33,353 bases of DNA. Origin: Fimbriimonadia bacterium (lineage in GTDB: Bacteria > Armatimonadota > Fimbriimonadia > Fimbriimonadales > Fimbriimonadaceae). This document shows, one piece after another, positions 1 to 7,550 of the stretch. Every line of letters starts with the position of its first letter. Within the stretch, counting starts at the first letter, position 1. The stretch is from the NCBI GenBank assembly GCA_029824475.1, contig JALGYA010000003.1, forward strand, positions 1 to 33,353. Reading direction: 5' to 3'. The position numbers and the translations under genes were made by a program. Under the pieces are notes generated by a model that searched no databases, had not been told where the DNA came from, and saw only the letters and a list, made by a program, of their open reading frames with translations.

Positions 1-581
1 TCCTGAACGAGGGACCTGGCGAAGAGCCGCACACTACGAACATTGACGAGCTTGTCCTCGGTGCCGCCGATCACGAAGGCCGGGCGCTCCTCGCCCTTGT
101 AGCTCAGTGTGTTGCCCGCAGCACACGCGCCTGCTGCGGCAGCGACCTGTTCGGACCGCTGCGAGAGCAGCAGCCACGTGAACTTGCTTCCGTTTGAATG
201 TCCTGTGACATAGACGGGCCCATGGCCGATCTCCTTTGCGCTCCACTTGAGGATCTCATCAAAGAAGAGCAGATCTCGATCATCGTACGTTCCTGGCTCC
301 TTCTGCCATCCGCGACGCTCGCCTTCGGGATCTGTGACTCCGGCCACACCGGTCAGGCCATCCGGGTAGATCACAGCAGCCTCTGGCCACAGGTTGTGAG
401 TATTGAACTTGCGGGACGAACTGCGCGAGCTGCCGCCATGACCGTGATAGGCGATGACCAGCGGAGGATTCTCCGACTTGGCGGATGGTCTGTGAACCAC
501 CATTGTCCGCTGAATCTTGCCGACTTTGAGTTCAACCTTCTCAGGAGCCGCGAGGAGAGCGAGCAGAACGAGACCGGTCAT
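1..581 (-). CDS. Secreted alpha/beta-hydrolase esterase (PHB depolymerase / feruloyl esterase type), 3' end cut by window
   Basis: This frame is open from an ATG at 581 to the window edge (193 codons), so the C-terminus is missing. The protein starts with a short hydrophobic leader rich in Leu and Ala, which suggests export, although it lacks the usual basic N-terminus. It then shows the oxyanion-loop motif YHGHGGS at about residues 45-51 and the nucleophile elbow GHSNGS at about 132-137, matching G-x-S-x-G. Together these fit the LpqC / esterase_PHB family, which hydrolyses ester bonds in polyesters or plant phenolic esters; the substrate cannot be told. The catalytic Asp may be the D of GGTEDKLV near residue 178, and the His would lie beyond the window. 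The gene starts 32 bases after the AAA ATPase stop and is probably in the same operon. No clear Shine-Dalgarno sequence is visible. Confidence 0.82.
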   Translation of the reverse strand, partial: MTGLVLLALLAAPEKVELKVGKIQRTMVVHRPSAKSENPPLVIAYHGHGGSSRSSSRKFNTHNLWPEAAVIYPDGLTGVAGVTDPEGERRGWQKEPGTYDDRDLLFFDEILKWSAKEIGHGPVYVTGHSNGSKFTWLLLSQRSEQVAAAAGACAAGNTLSYKGEERPAFVIGGTEDKLVNVRSVRLFARSLVQ

Positions 582-613
582 ATCCAAGCTTAACGCCCAC
601 GAGGCTGCGAAGT

Positions 614-2266
614 TTAGACGACTCTTCCGAAGCCCTGTTCTGGCTGAGCGCGGATCGGTTTCACGGCAGCGACACTCTCAGGCTCAATATCGATCAGCTT
701 CAGCCAGTCTTCGAGCACATCGGATTTTGGGAAGATTTCGTTCTCTGCATACTCGGCATCGACTGCCGCTGTGAGGTCAGCAAGCCTGAGACCGTGGTCA
801 ACGTCTGGCTCAGAAATTGCGCGTCTGATCGCTGAATCTTTGGCTCGATCAACGACAGATTTCAGCAGGGCGCCGCTGACCAGATCTCGCCAATAGAGAG
901 TCTCTGACGAGCCGCTCCGACGCCGAACCGTTAGGTGCTCCGTGGCTTTATCCTCACGCCAAAGGTGCGCCAGGACGCCTTCAATCAGCGCGATCCGAGC
1001 GCAGCTTGGCTCGCCATCGTGCTTTTCAATTTCTGCCTTGTCGATCGGGAGGTTCTCGTCAAAGTGAATTGACAGGATATCCCGTGAACCGTCACGATTC
1101 GGTCGAGAAATCTTGATGCGACGGTCGATCCTTTCCGGCCGCAGGATCGCCGGGTCGATGTAGTCCGGGCGGTTGCTCGTGATGATCAGCACCACGTTTT
1201 TGAGCTCAACAAGCCCATCCATCTCCGCGCAGAACTGGGGAACGACCGTGTTGCTGATATTGAGCCACTTGCCACCGGAACGGGTGCGAAGAATCGACTC
1301 AGCCTCATCAATGAAGACAACCACGATGCGGCCCTCGGCAGACTTCTCTCTGGCCGCAGCGAATATATCGCGCACCATCCGCTCGGTCTCACCAAGCCAC
1401 ATGTTGAGGATTTTGGGGCCGGAGATGTGGAGGAAGCACTCCTTGACCTCTTCGCCCTTCCGCTCGGAGTATTCCTTGGCCAGACTGCTGGCGATCGCCT
1501 TGCCGATCAGGGTCTTGCCGCATCCGGGAGGACCGTAGAGAAGGATTCCCTTGACAGGCTTCTTGTCGAATTTCGAGTAGATTTCGGGATAGAGAATCGG
1601 CTGCTCGATCGAGTCGCGGATCATCCGCAGGGCGGACTCCTGCCCTCCCACATCCTGCCAGCCGGCGTCAGGCGTCTCCTCGATGAACAGCTCGGAGGCT
1701 TCTTTCTTGGGGAAATGCTCTCTAGCTATGCGTCCGCTGGGGTCGAGCATCACCTCATCACCGGCCTTGATTTTGTCAATCTGCAGGGATTCGGAGGCCG
1801 ATATCAACCTGGTCGGCGCGCCTGGGCTGTCGCCACCGACACGCAGACGACCATCATCCAGCACTTCCGCAATACGGATGAGACTGCCCGCATCTGAGTC
1901 CTCCATGACCCCGACAACGGCGTAGGCGTCGTTCAGCCGAACACGCGTTCCTGCTGCCAGATCCTCCGGCTTGTCCATGTTGGGATCGATCAAGGCGGCG
2001 TACTCCGTATCCCCGAGAGCGACCAAGGCCTGACCATCCTCCAACAGCTTCAGAACCACACCGATCCGGTTGGCAGGGGCGGTCAGCTTGTCATAAGCCT
2101 CTTTGTAAGAAGCAAGCTCCTGCTCCCGATCCTCGTCTGCAGAATCCCGGCTGGAAATCTCAGACTTGAGCGCAGCGAGATACGCCTGCGCCTTCTGATC
2201 CTGCGGGGAGAGGTCGGAAAGACGATCAATCAGCTCCTGAGCCTTATTGGGGTCGTGCGCGCCCAT
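614..2266 (-). CDS. Proteasome-type AAA ATPase (Mpa/ARC-like)
   Basis: This 550-residue protein has the layout of Mpa/ARC, the ring ATPase that unfolds tagged substrates for the 20S proteasome. There is a charged, coiled-coil-like N-terminal helix (about 1-62), an OB-like interdomain region (about 65-200) and one AAA module. Walker A (GPPGCGKT) is at 245-252, Walker B (VVVFIDEAES) ends around D320-E321, and a sensor-1 Asn and arginine-rich second region (LRPERIDRRI) follow. The C-terminal part has the ARC-like stretch LYWRDLVSGALLKSVVDRAK. Actinobacterial Mpa ends in a Tyr-containing gate-opening tail; here the last residues are GFGRVV, with no Tyr in the penultimate position. No proteasome subunit, Pup or UBact tag, or ligase gene lies in the window. 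Family assignment is firm; partnership with a 20S core is inferred. It shares its operon direction with the diguanylate cyclase 45 bases upstream. Confidence 0.85.
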   Translation of the reverse strand: MGAHDPNKAQELIDRLSDLSPQDQKAQAYLAALKSEISSRDSADEDREQELASYKEAYDKLTAPANRIGVVLKLLEDGQALVALGDTEYAALIDPNMDKPEDLAAGTRVRLNDAYAVVGVMEDSDAGSLIRIAEVLDDGRLRVGGDSPGAPTRLISASESLQIDKIKAGDEVMLDPSGRIAREHFPKKEASELFIEETPDAGWQDVGGQESALRMIRDSIEQPILYPEIYSKFDKKPVKGILLYGPPGCGKTLIGKAIASSLAKEYSERKGEEVKECFLHISGPKILNMWLGETERMVRDIFAAAREKSAEGRIVVVFIDEAESILRTRSGGKWLNISNTVVPQFCAEMDGLVELKNVVLIITSNRPDYIDPAILRPERIDRRIKISRPNRDGSRDILSIHFDENLPIDKAEIEKHDGEPSCARIALIEGVLAHLWREDKATEHLTVRRRSGSSETLYWRDLVSGALLKSVVDRAKDSAIRRAISEPDVDHGLRLADLTAAVDAEYAENEIFPKSDVLEDWLKLIDIEPESVAAVKPIRAQPEQGFGRVV

Positions 2267-2311
2267 CTACATCAGTCTACGGGCTTGAGCGGACGATTGA
2301 TGCCGGAAAAC

Positions 2312-3415
2312 CTAAGAGTCGTCGGCCACGAGCTTGCTGAGAGCCTCGGCGAGGGCTGTTTCAGCTTCTTTGTCGAGAGGTGCTGTCGCCTTGAGCGTTT
2401 TGGTGCCCGTATTGGTGGGCGTTGAGCCGAGAACGGTCACCGTCCTCTGGCCATCTTCATTCAACACGAAGACTGCGTCCTCAAGCGCGACTCCAGACTT
2501 ATCAGCCTTGAGACGCTTCCGGAGCCCTTCGATAATGCCGAGCTTCGATCCGTTCCCTTTCGACTGCTGCCCATTGCTTTGGCGCTCGGCAAAGTCGCGT
2601 TTGGCCTTCGTGGCGCGTTTGCCGTCAAGACAGTCTTTGCTGGCTAGATTGATCAGGTTGTCCAGAGTCGCCGCGTAGTGAACAGATAGCCTCTCCTTGG
2701 ATCGCTTACCGCCGCTGATTCCAATGGAAAACTCAACCGGAACATCGAGGTCTGGGATTCGGATCGGCTGAAGCTTGATCCGTTTGGCCAAGTCCTCTGC
2801 ATCGGACCGCAGGCGTGTCGTACCGAGAACAAACTCATCGCCTCCATACCGAACAAATGTGTCGGAATCAGGATCGATGAAGGCGTTCACCTGCTCAACA
2901 AAAGCCTTCAGCACACGGTCGCCCATGATGTGGCCGTACTGTTTGTTGTAGTGCCCAAAGTCGTTCAGATCGAAGAAGATGATTGTGATCTCGCGGCTCG
3001 CTGCGAGAGTCTGGGAGCCCCATTCACGCAGTCGATCGCTCCACGGAAGCCCTGTGAGCGGATCCCAGGAGCAGCTCAGCTCTTCGAGAAGCTGCTGGGG
3101 AGTGACGAGACCGATGATCTTGCCTTCCTGCTCGACGGGAGCAAAGGCACGGCCTTTGTCCACGAATTCTGCGGCGGCTTTGCGGACATCCTCATCCGCG
3201 GGAAGCGGCTCACCGAGCGGGCGGACAATTTCACGGACTTTGAGAGAGGCATTTGCAGCCGCGTCCGTTCGAGACAGGGCGCCGACGTATTCCCCTTCGT
3301 TCGCGACAAGGAGCGCCGACGAACCGAGCTCCAGCATCCACTGAAGCGCAAACTCGGCCGTATGCTTCTCGCTGACAGCTTGAGTTACCAGAGGCACTCT
3401 GTACAAGGGTCTCAT
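2312..3415 (-). CDS. CBS-domain pair plus GGDEF diguanylate cyclase
   Basis: The 367-residue product has two weak CBS motifs in the first 115 residues (for example the SALLVANEGEYVGALSR and GKIIGLVTPQQLLEEL stretches), then a GGDEF domain from about 118 to 270. The GGDEF signature is intact at 191-195, and the preceding DPLTGLPWSDRL and FFDLNDFGHYN motifs match active diguanylate cyclases, which make c-di-GMP from two GTP. The product-inhibition I-site RxxD is replaced by PDSD, so feedback inhibition is probably absent. No membrane segment is seen, so it should be cytoplasmic; CBS pairs usually bind adenine nucleotides, suggesting energy-state control. The C-terminal hundred residues are basic then acidic and match nothing I know. 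The start ATG has a purine-rich GAGAG sequence upstream. It sits between the DnaA-like gene and the AAA ATPase. Confidence 0.85.
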   Translation of the reverse strand: MRPLYRVPLVTQAVSEKHTAEFALQWMLELGSSALLVANEGEYVGALSRTDAAANASLKVREIVRPLGEPLPADEDVRKAAAEFVDKGRAFAPVEQEGKIIGLVTPQQLLEELSCSWDPLTGLPWSDRLREWGSQTLAASREITIIFFDLNDFGHYNKQYGHIMGDRVLKAFVEQVNAFIDPDSDTFVRYGGDEFVLGTTRLRSDAEDLAKRIKLQPIRIPDLDVPVEFSIGISGGKRSKERLSVHYAATLDNLINLASKDCLDGKRATKAKRDFAERQSNGQQSKGNGSKLGIIEGLRKRLKADKSGVALEDAVFVLNEDGQRTVTVLGSTPTNTGTKTLKATAPLDKEAETALAEALSKLVADDS

Positions 3416-3491
3416 CTTGCGCGTCTCTCACGTAATCTTCGGCGGATTCGCCCATTGACAATAGGGAAAATGCCGGGAAATGCTCCCAGTT

Positions 3492-4496
3492 TCAGACCAG
3501 CTGCAGACGGGCCATGGCTGCCGATTTGCATGCCGTGGCGATCTCAGCCTGATTCGATGATTCCATCGACCGCTTCGCCGAGGCCGCCTGCCTATAGACG
3601 CGGGACGGCGCTGACTTCATGAAAGCCGCGATTTCGTCCTCTGGCAAGCCCATCTCGTTCATCGCCATCCAGCAGAAAACCCTGTCTCTCAGCTTCGGGC
3701 AATCGAGGCCCTGCTGACTCAGTGTGTCACCGACGGCTTCGAACAGGACGTCTCTCAAGTCCCAACCGTCTGGTCCGCCTAAATGAGGCAAAAGCACGCC
3801 GCACGCAGGAATCAAGTCCTCCTCTCTCGACCAGTCTGCTTTCGCAAACCGAAGCCGCTTGAGAGCACCTCGAATCGATCGGCCATTGCCGCATAGGCGG
3901 ATCGCAGCCACCTGGGCGATCGAGGGGTGAATACACAGACCTTCTTCACCGGCCAGCTGGAGAATAATCCGGACCCGATCATCGACGGAGGGCTCGTTGA
4001 TGGAGACCGTTGACCAGAATCTTCGCGGCGAGAGCAGCTCTCTGGAGACCCTATCCGGACGATGCTGCGAGAAGCCTAAGAGGGTGGGGCGCCGAAGCCT
4101 TACGCGCCGCTCAATAGCCTGCCGGAAGCGCTGACGATGGCGAAGAGTTTTGCACGCATCCTGAACGTCATCCAAGATGAGAACATCGGCCTCGCCAGCA
4201 GAGCCTCCAGCTGCCAGCCAGTCGAGGGCGCTGCTGTGAATCAGTCTGCACTCAGGCCTGGCTTCGAACTTCTGCGCTGTGTGCGCAAGAAGCGTCGACT
4301 TGCCCCACCCGGACGGCCCGAAGACCGCGGCGAATCGGACCGTCCCGTCCGTGAACTGGTAGGCCGTTTCGATCGCCCTTATGTTGGAGGGGAGCACCGT
4401 GAGTGCTTGTGGAGCTGGATTCCTGCGAGCCCGACGAGCGGACATGGGCATACGCCCATCTCTGTGCTCTGAACCTCGCAAATCCAACTGGATCAT
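3492..4496 (-). CDS. DnaA-like AAA+ ATPase with a divergent DNA-binding domain
   Basis: About 334 residues. An AAA+ core shows Walker A (GPSGWGKST, 60-68), Walker B (VLILDDVQ, D109-D110), a sensor-1 region FSQHRPDRV that parallels SSDRPP of DnaA, an arginine-finger region SPRRFW, and a sensor-2 helix NGRSIRGALKRL that parallels NIRELEGALNRL. After a linker, residues about 269-313 resemble DnaA domain IV (LRDRVFCWMAMNEMGLPEDEIAAF), but the DnaA-box-reading GRDHSTV motif is replaced by KSAPSRV. It is too long for Hda, which lacks domain IV, and it lacks DnaA domains I and II. Function is unknown: a replication regulator or transcription factor of the DnaA family is likely. The start is uncertain: TTG 4556, ATG 4496 and ATG 4451 are all in frame and none has a good ribosome site; I chose ATG 4496. 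It is first of a four-gene minus-strand run. Confidence 0.72.
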   Translation of the reverse strand: MIQLDLRGSEHRDGRMPMSARRARRNPAPQALTVLPSNIRAIETAYQFTDGTVRFAAVFGPSGWGKSTLLAHTAQKFEARPECRLIHSSALDWLAAGGSAGEADVLILDDVQDACKTLRHRQRFRQAIERRVRLRRPTLLGFSQHRPDRVSRELLSPRRFWSTVSINEPSVDDRVRIILQLAGEEGLCIHPSIAQVAAIRLCGNGRSIRGALKRLRFAKADWSREEDLIPACGVLLPHLGGPDGWDLRDVLFEAVGDTLSQQGLDCPKLRDRVFCWMAMNEMGLPEDEIAAFMKSAPSRVYRQAASAKRSMESSNQAEIATACKSAAMARLQLV

Positions 4497-4513
4497 CCCA
4501 AAAACCCACTGCG

Positions 4514-4698
4514 CTCTCCACAGACCATTGTTCAGCAATCCACAACGTGTGTGCAAGTGGGCGTAGGCAGAGAATTACCAGGTTCAAGCCCTGCTCCAGT
4601 GTACAGGTTTGGGTGCTAAACCTGTATTTATAGATCAGAAATGGGAGTGTTCGATTTTCGTCTTTTCTTTCACAGACTTTTCCACGTCTAGTGGATAA
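4514..4698. other. Cluster of DnaA-box-like 9-mers in an AT-rich spacer
   Basis: Near matches to the DnaA box TTATCCACA occur at 4514-4522 (CTCTCCACA), 4536-4544 (CAATCCACA), 4666-4674 (TCTTTCACA), 4678-4686 (TTTTCCACG), and 4690-4698 on the minus strand (TTATCCACT). None is perfect and two differ at two positions, so this is suggestive only. The first two lie inside the upstream part of the DnaA-like reading frame if the earliest start is used, and the last overlaps the end of the cytochrome gene. It could be a titration site, an autoregulatory site, or chance. Confidence 0.3.
4602..4632 (-). promoter_or_regulatory. Candidate promoter -10 and operator-like inverted repeat upstream of the DnaA-like gene
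   Basis: Bases 4602-4626 form a perfect 9-bp inverted repeat (TACAGGTTT, 7-base loop, AAACCTGTA). On the minus strand it directly follows TATAAA (4632-4627), a good -10 hexamer; the -35 candidate (TCGAAC, 16-base spacer) is weak. The repeat would therefore cover the transcription start, an operator position. There is no T-run after it on either strand, so it is unlikely to be a terminator. The surrounding 4618-4680 stretch is about one third GC, far below the rest of the window. Confidence 0.45.
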
Positions 4699-5947
4699 TT
4701 CTGCGCCAGTACTCGGTGAAATCGAACTCTGGGCTATGGTCCGGCGTGTGGCAGTTGGCGCAGGCTTCCTGAGCGACTGCTGGAGTCCTGGACTGCACCG
4801 GATTGTCAGCGTGCTTCTTCGATGGCCCGTGACAGGATTCGCAGCCGACGTGCGCCAAAGCGGGGGTCTTCTCGAATGACTGGAAGCCCTCGGTCGAGTC
4901 GAGCCCGACAACATGGCATCCCACACAATCCGGGTCCTTGTCGTGGCCCGTTTTCCTCAGCGTAATCAGGGCTGCGGAGTGTGCGCTGCCCGACCAGGCC
5001 TTTGCAGCAGCCGGGTGACATGTCAGGCACGCCTCGGATCCTGCAAACGAGTCGGTTGCTGTCCTGGGGACGAGCTCGATCAGCCCCTCTTCCTCTACGC
5101 GCTGCTGATAGCTCATGTAGATCTCGGTGGCAGCAGAATCGTCCTTCCATTCCGGACCAAGATCGATGTCCGTATAGCCCACAACCTTCTTGCCGTCCCA
5201 CTCCATGCGGAGCATGTGCTTTCCATGGTCTCCAGGTGACACCAGGGCTGTTCCGCCATGCATGTCGAGGGTCTTCCTGGGAGCTGTATTTGAGCGGTAG
5301 ACGATGACCTTGATCGCGGAGTACTCGTCGGCAAAGGCGGCAGCCTCGGCGCGATTCCCATCGATCATCAGGATCGGGACAAGTTGGTCAGCTTCGGCCT
5401 GTTCGACTAGGTTATTGATCGCATTGGACTTGGCCACGGAGATGGTGCTGAGCGAATTCGCGGTCAACTCGGCCCTGCTGTCGATAGAACCGATCAGAAA
5501 CGGGCCTGAGCTCTTCCATTTTGGGAATCCGGCGAGGCCTCCCTCTTCAAGCCGCGAGGCGACCATCACACCGCCGCTCAAGCGATGGGCGGCTGCTGAC
5601 AGGCCTGGACCAAGCTGCGCTTCATCCCATGAGAATGAGGCCGCGCTGACATTCATCGACTTCATCGCCTCGGCCAAGGCTTCTAGCTTGAGCTCAGACT
5701 GCCTGCCAAATGCGCCAGCGAGCGGACCTGACTCCAAAACTGTCGTGTGGCCCTTTCTGTAGTGTGCTTTGACAGCGGCCGCTCTGCGTTTGATGCCGCC
5801 GCTCATCGGGGATGTGCAGCCGCAGGGAGCCAGGTAGCCGGCCGTGCCGCCGCCAATGATCAGGACATGGTTCTTTGACTCTGAGGGTGTGGCCCAGAGG
5901 CCAAATGCAGCAGTAAGCGCTGCGGCGGCCCAGAGGAGCAGCTTCAC
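4688..5947 (-). CDS. Secreted tetrahaem cytochrome c554-like protein with a degenerate 5'-nucleotidase/UshA-like N-terminal domain
   Basis: The 419-residue protein opens with a signal peptide (MKLLLWAAAALTAAFGLWA). Residues about 27-290 resemble the metallophosphoesterase-like domain that in other bacteria precedes cytochrome c554 modules; the hallmark APCGCTSPMSGGIKRRAA is present. Positions where relatives carry metal ligands read differently (GGGTAGYL near 32, LESGPLA near 71), so the fold is probably not catalytic. The C-terminal part carries four c-type haem motifs: CLTCH 307-311, CVGCH 341-345, CESCH 369-373, CANCH 396-400. It should be periplasmic or surface electron-transfer protein. 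It starts with GTG at 5947, overlapping the stop of the DUF1573 gene by GTGA, so the two are translationally coupled. The redox partner is unknown. Confidence 0.8.
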   Translation of the reverse strand: MKLLLWAAAALTAAFGLWATPSESKNHVLIIGGGTAGYLAPCGCTSPMSGGIKRRAAAVKAHYRKGHTTVLESGPLAGAFGRQSELKLEALAEAMKSMNVSAASFSWDEAQLGPGLSAAAHRLSGGVMVASRLEEGGLAGFPKWKSSGPFLIGSIDSRAELTANSLSTISVAKSNAINNLVEQAEADQLVPILMIDGNRAEAAAFADEYSAIKVIVYRSNTAPRKTLDMHGGTALVSPGDHGKHMLRMEWDGKKVVGYTDIDLGPEWKDDSAATEIYMSYQQRVEEEGLIELVPRTATDSFAGSEACLTCHPAAAKAWSGSAHSAALITLRKTGHDKDPDCVGCHVVGLDSTEGFQSFEKTPALAHVGCESCHGPSKKHADNPVQSRTPAVAQEACANCHTPDHSPEFDFTEYWRRIIH

Positions 5948-7539
5948 CTGATCATGCCCCGAAGCGGAATCCGAATGACCTTCTGTTTTGGATCATCCGT
6001 GTGGATCGTAAGTACGCCAGAAAGACTACCGAAGACGCCCGTTCCGTCGTACTCCACCGTGACTTTGATGCGATCACCGGTCTTCTTGCCGTCGATGCGG
6101 GCTTTGAATACTTTTGAGTCGACCTCGACCTTTGTGACCGTAAAGGGCGTGCCAGGCCGCGAGACGTAGGTAAACGCTCTCAGCGGTTCGTTCCTGGTCG
6201 TCCCGAAGTTGACAGTCGGCGGGTCCGCGATAATCCCCGTCTGGACGTTAAGCATGTGATAAATCTGCTTGAAGAGAGGGCTGTCTGTCTCCACCGTGAC
6301 GGTGATGGGAAGGCGGCCGGTTAGTGATGTTGGGAGAATGTGCACATCGAGCTTCCAGCCTCGCTTCTTCTCTTTCTGGCCGGGAATTACTCCAGCCCAC
6401 GGCTCCCACTGGACCTCTGCCGGCAGGCCCGAAGTGTCCGCCCTCTTGATTTTGAGGTCCGTATCAGGATGGACCGTCAAGTAGATCGTCTCCGTTTGGC
6501 CATCCTTCTGCAGCATGACCGCAGGAAGCTGAGATTCACGCTGGAACTGGTAGGCGTCCTCAACATTGCCGGTCACCGGAATCCTCTGCATCGCAAGAGT
6601 CGGGTCGTTGGTGTAGAGGTAGAGCGCCTTGTTCATCGGCCCCGGGAACTCCAAGGTTCGGATATCGATCGTGACCAGCTGTGACTGACCTGGCCCGACG
6701 ACGCCGTTGTAGCCAAGAATAAAGCATGAGCAGTCTGGAACGACGTGAAAGAGGAGCGGTCCATCACCACGGTTTGCCACCATGAATGACATCGGCATCC
6801 TTCCACCCTGCAGCGCGGTGCCGCCTTCGAGGCTCTTGACATCCACGAATGCCTCAGGAGAGCCGATCGAGATTTTCGTGTGGTCCTTGGCCGCCTTTCT
6901 CAGGAGGTCGCTGATGCGGATCACTTCCTGGACGAGGGCGCGCTCTGACGCGCTGACCGCAGGGGGCTTTGAATACATGCCCTCTGTCCTGGACATCGCA
7001 CTTCCTGGTCTCGGGCGTCTGGCGAGCCCCAGGGCCGCGCCTATCGCGTAGGCTGCTTCGCCTGCGGCATCGTAAGTTTCAGATGAGCGAGGAGGGTCGC
7101 CCTTTTTGAGCCCAAGTATTGCTTCACACTTCGGTTCGCCAAGAGCAAAGGAGGTGAAGTGGACCGCTGATCTCAGCTCGCCCGTCACCGGATCTTTGCC
7201 CAGGTTGTCCGTGAACGAGACCAGCACATCTGGCGTTCCTTCAGTGACGATTTCAAGGCCGATCCTTGCCTTCTCCCAGGAGTCCTTTGCGATGCCAAGC
7301 CCCCGCTTTAGGGTGCCTCGAGATGCGGGGTCTGCCGCTGTGTCATCCCACTTGACGACGACCTTTTTTGTGGGAAGCGCGGCTGCCTTTTCGGCAGCCT
7401 CCGTGAACTTGCCCGCATCGAGCAGCTCGACCGTCTCGATGACAGCGCGCTGGAACGACTCACTCACTCCGGGTGTGATCGCAAGGACAGTCGGCTCCTC
7501 CTGGAAGAGCATCGCTGCGGCTATGGCGAGGATTGTCAT
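5944..7539 (-). CDS. Exported DUF1573 protein with inactive matrixin-like metalloprotease domain
   Basis: This 531-residue protein begins with a short hydrophobic leader (MTILAIAAAMLFQ). Residues about 55-190 look like a matrixin (zinc metalloprotease) fold: a strand region ending VLVSFTDN, then EAAYAIGAALGLARRP, then a Met-turn-like GSAMSR around M182. In matrixins the helix reads HExxHxxGxxH; here Y164, A165, A168 and R174 occupy the two histidines, glutamate and third ligand, so the domain cannot bind zinc in the usual way. Residues about 225-335 form a DUF1573 immunoglobulin-like domain with PDCSCFILG, and a second Ig-like domain follows to the end. DUF1573 proteins are exported and of unknown role. 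It lies 11 bases after prfB and overlaps the cytochrome gene by four bases. Confidence 0.75.
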   Translation of the reverse strand: MTILAIAAAMLFQEEPTVLAITPGVSESFQRAVIETVELLDAGKFTEAAEKAAALPTKKVVVKWDDTAADPASRGTLKRGLGIAKDSWEKARIGLEIVTEGTPDVLVSFTDNLGKDPVTGELRSAVHFTSFALGEPKCEAILGLKKGDPPRSSETYDAAGEAAYAIGAALGLARRPRPGSAMSRTEGMYSKPPAVSASERALVQEVIRISDLLRKAAKDHTKISIGSPEAFVDVKSLEGGTALQGGRMPMSFMVANRGDGPLLFHVVPDCSCFILGYNGVVGPGQSQLVTIDIRTLEFPGPMNKALYLYTNDPTLAMQRIPVTGNVEDAYQFQRESQLPAVMLQKDGQTETIYLTVHPDTDLKIKRADTSGLPAEVQWEPWAGVIPGQKEKKRGWKLDVHILPTSLTGRLPITVTVETDSPLFKQIYHMLNVQTGIIADPPTVNFGTTRNEPLRAFTYVSRPGTPFTVTKVEVDSKVFKARIDGKKTGDRIKVTVEYDGTGVFGSLSGVLTIHTDDPKQKVIRIPLRGMIR

Positions 7540-7550
7540 CTGGTCTTCTG

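Noticed and set aside
4578-4590. 13-mer CCAGGTTCAAGCC shared with the minus strand at 22801-22813
   Set aside because: A 13-base match between two places in a 33-kb window is expected by chance several times, and flanks differ.
4577-4602. tRNA T-arm-like sequence (CCAGG TTCAAGC CCTGC)
   Set aside because: Only four of five stem pairs form, and no matching acceptor, D or anticodon arms can be found upstream.
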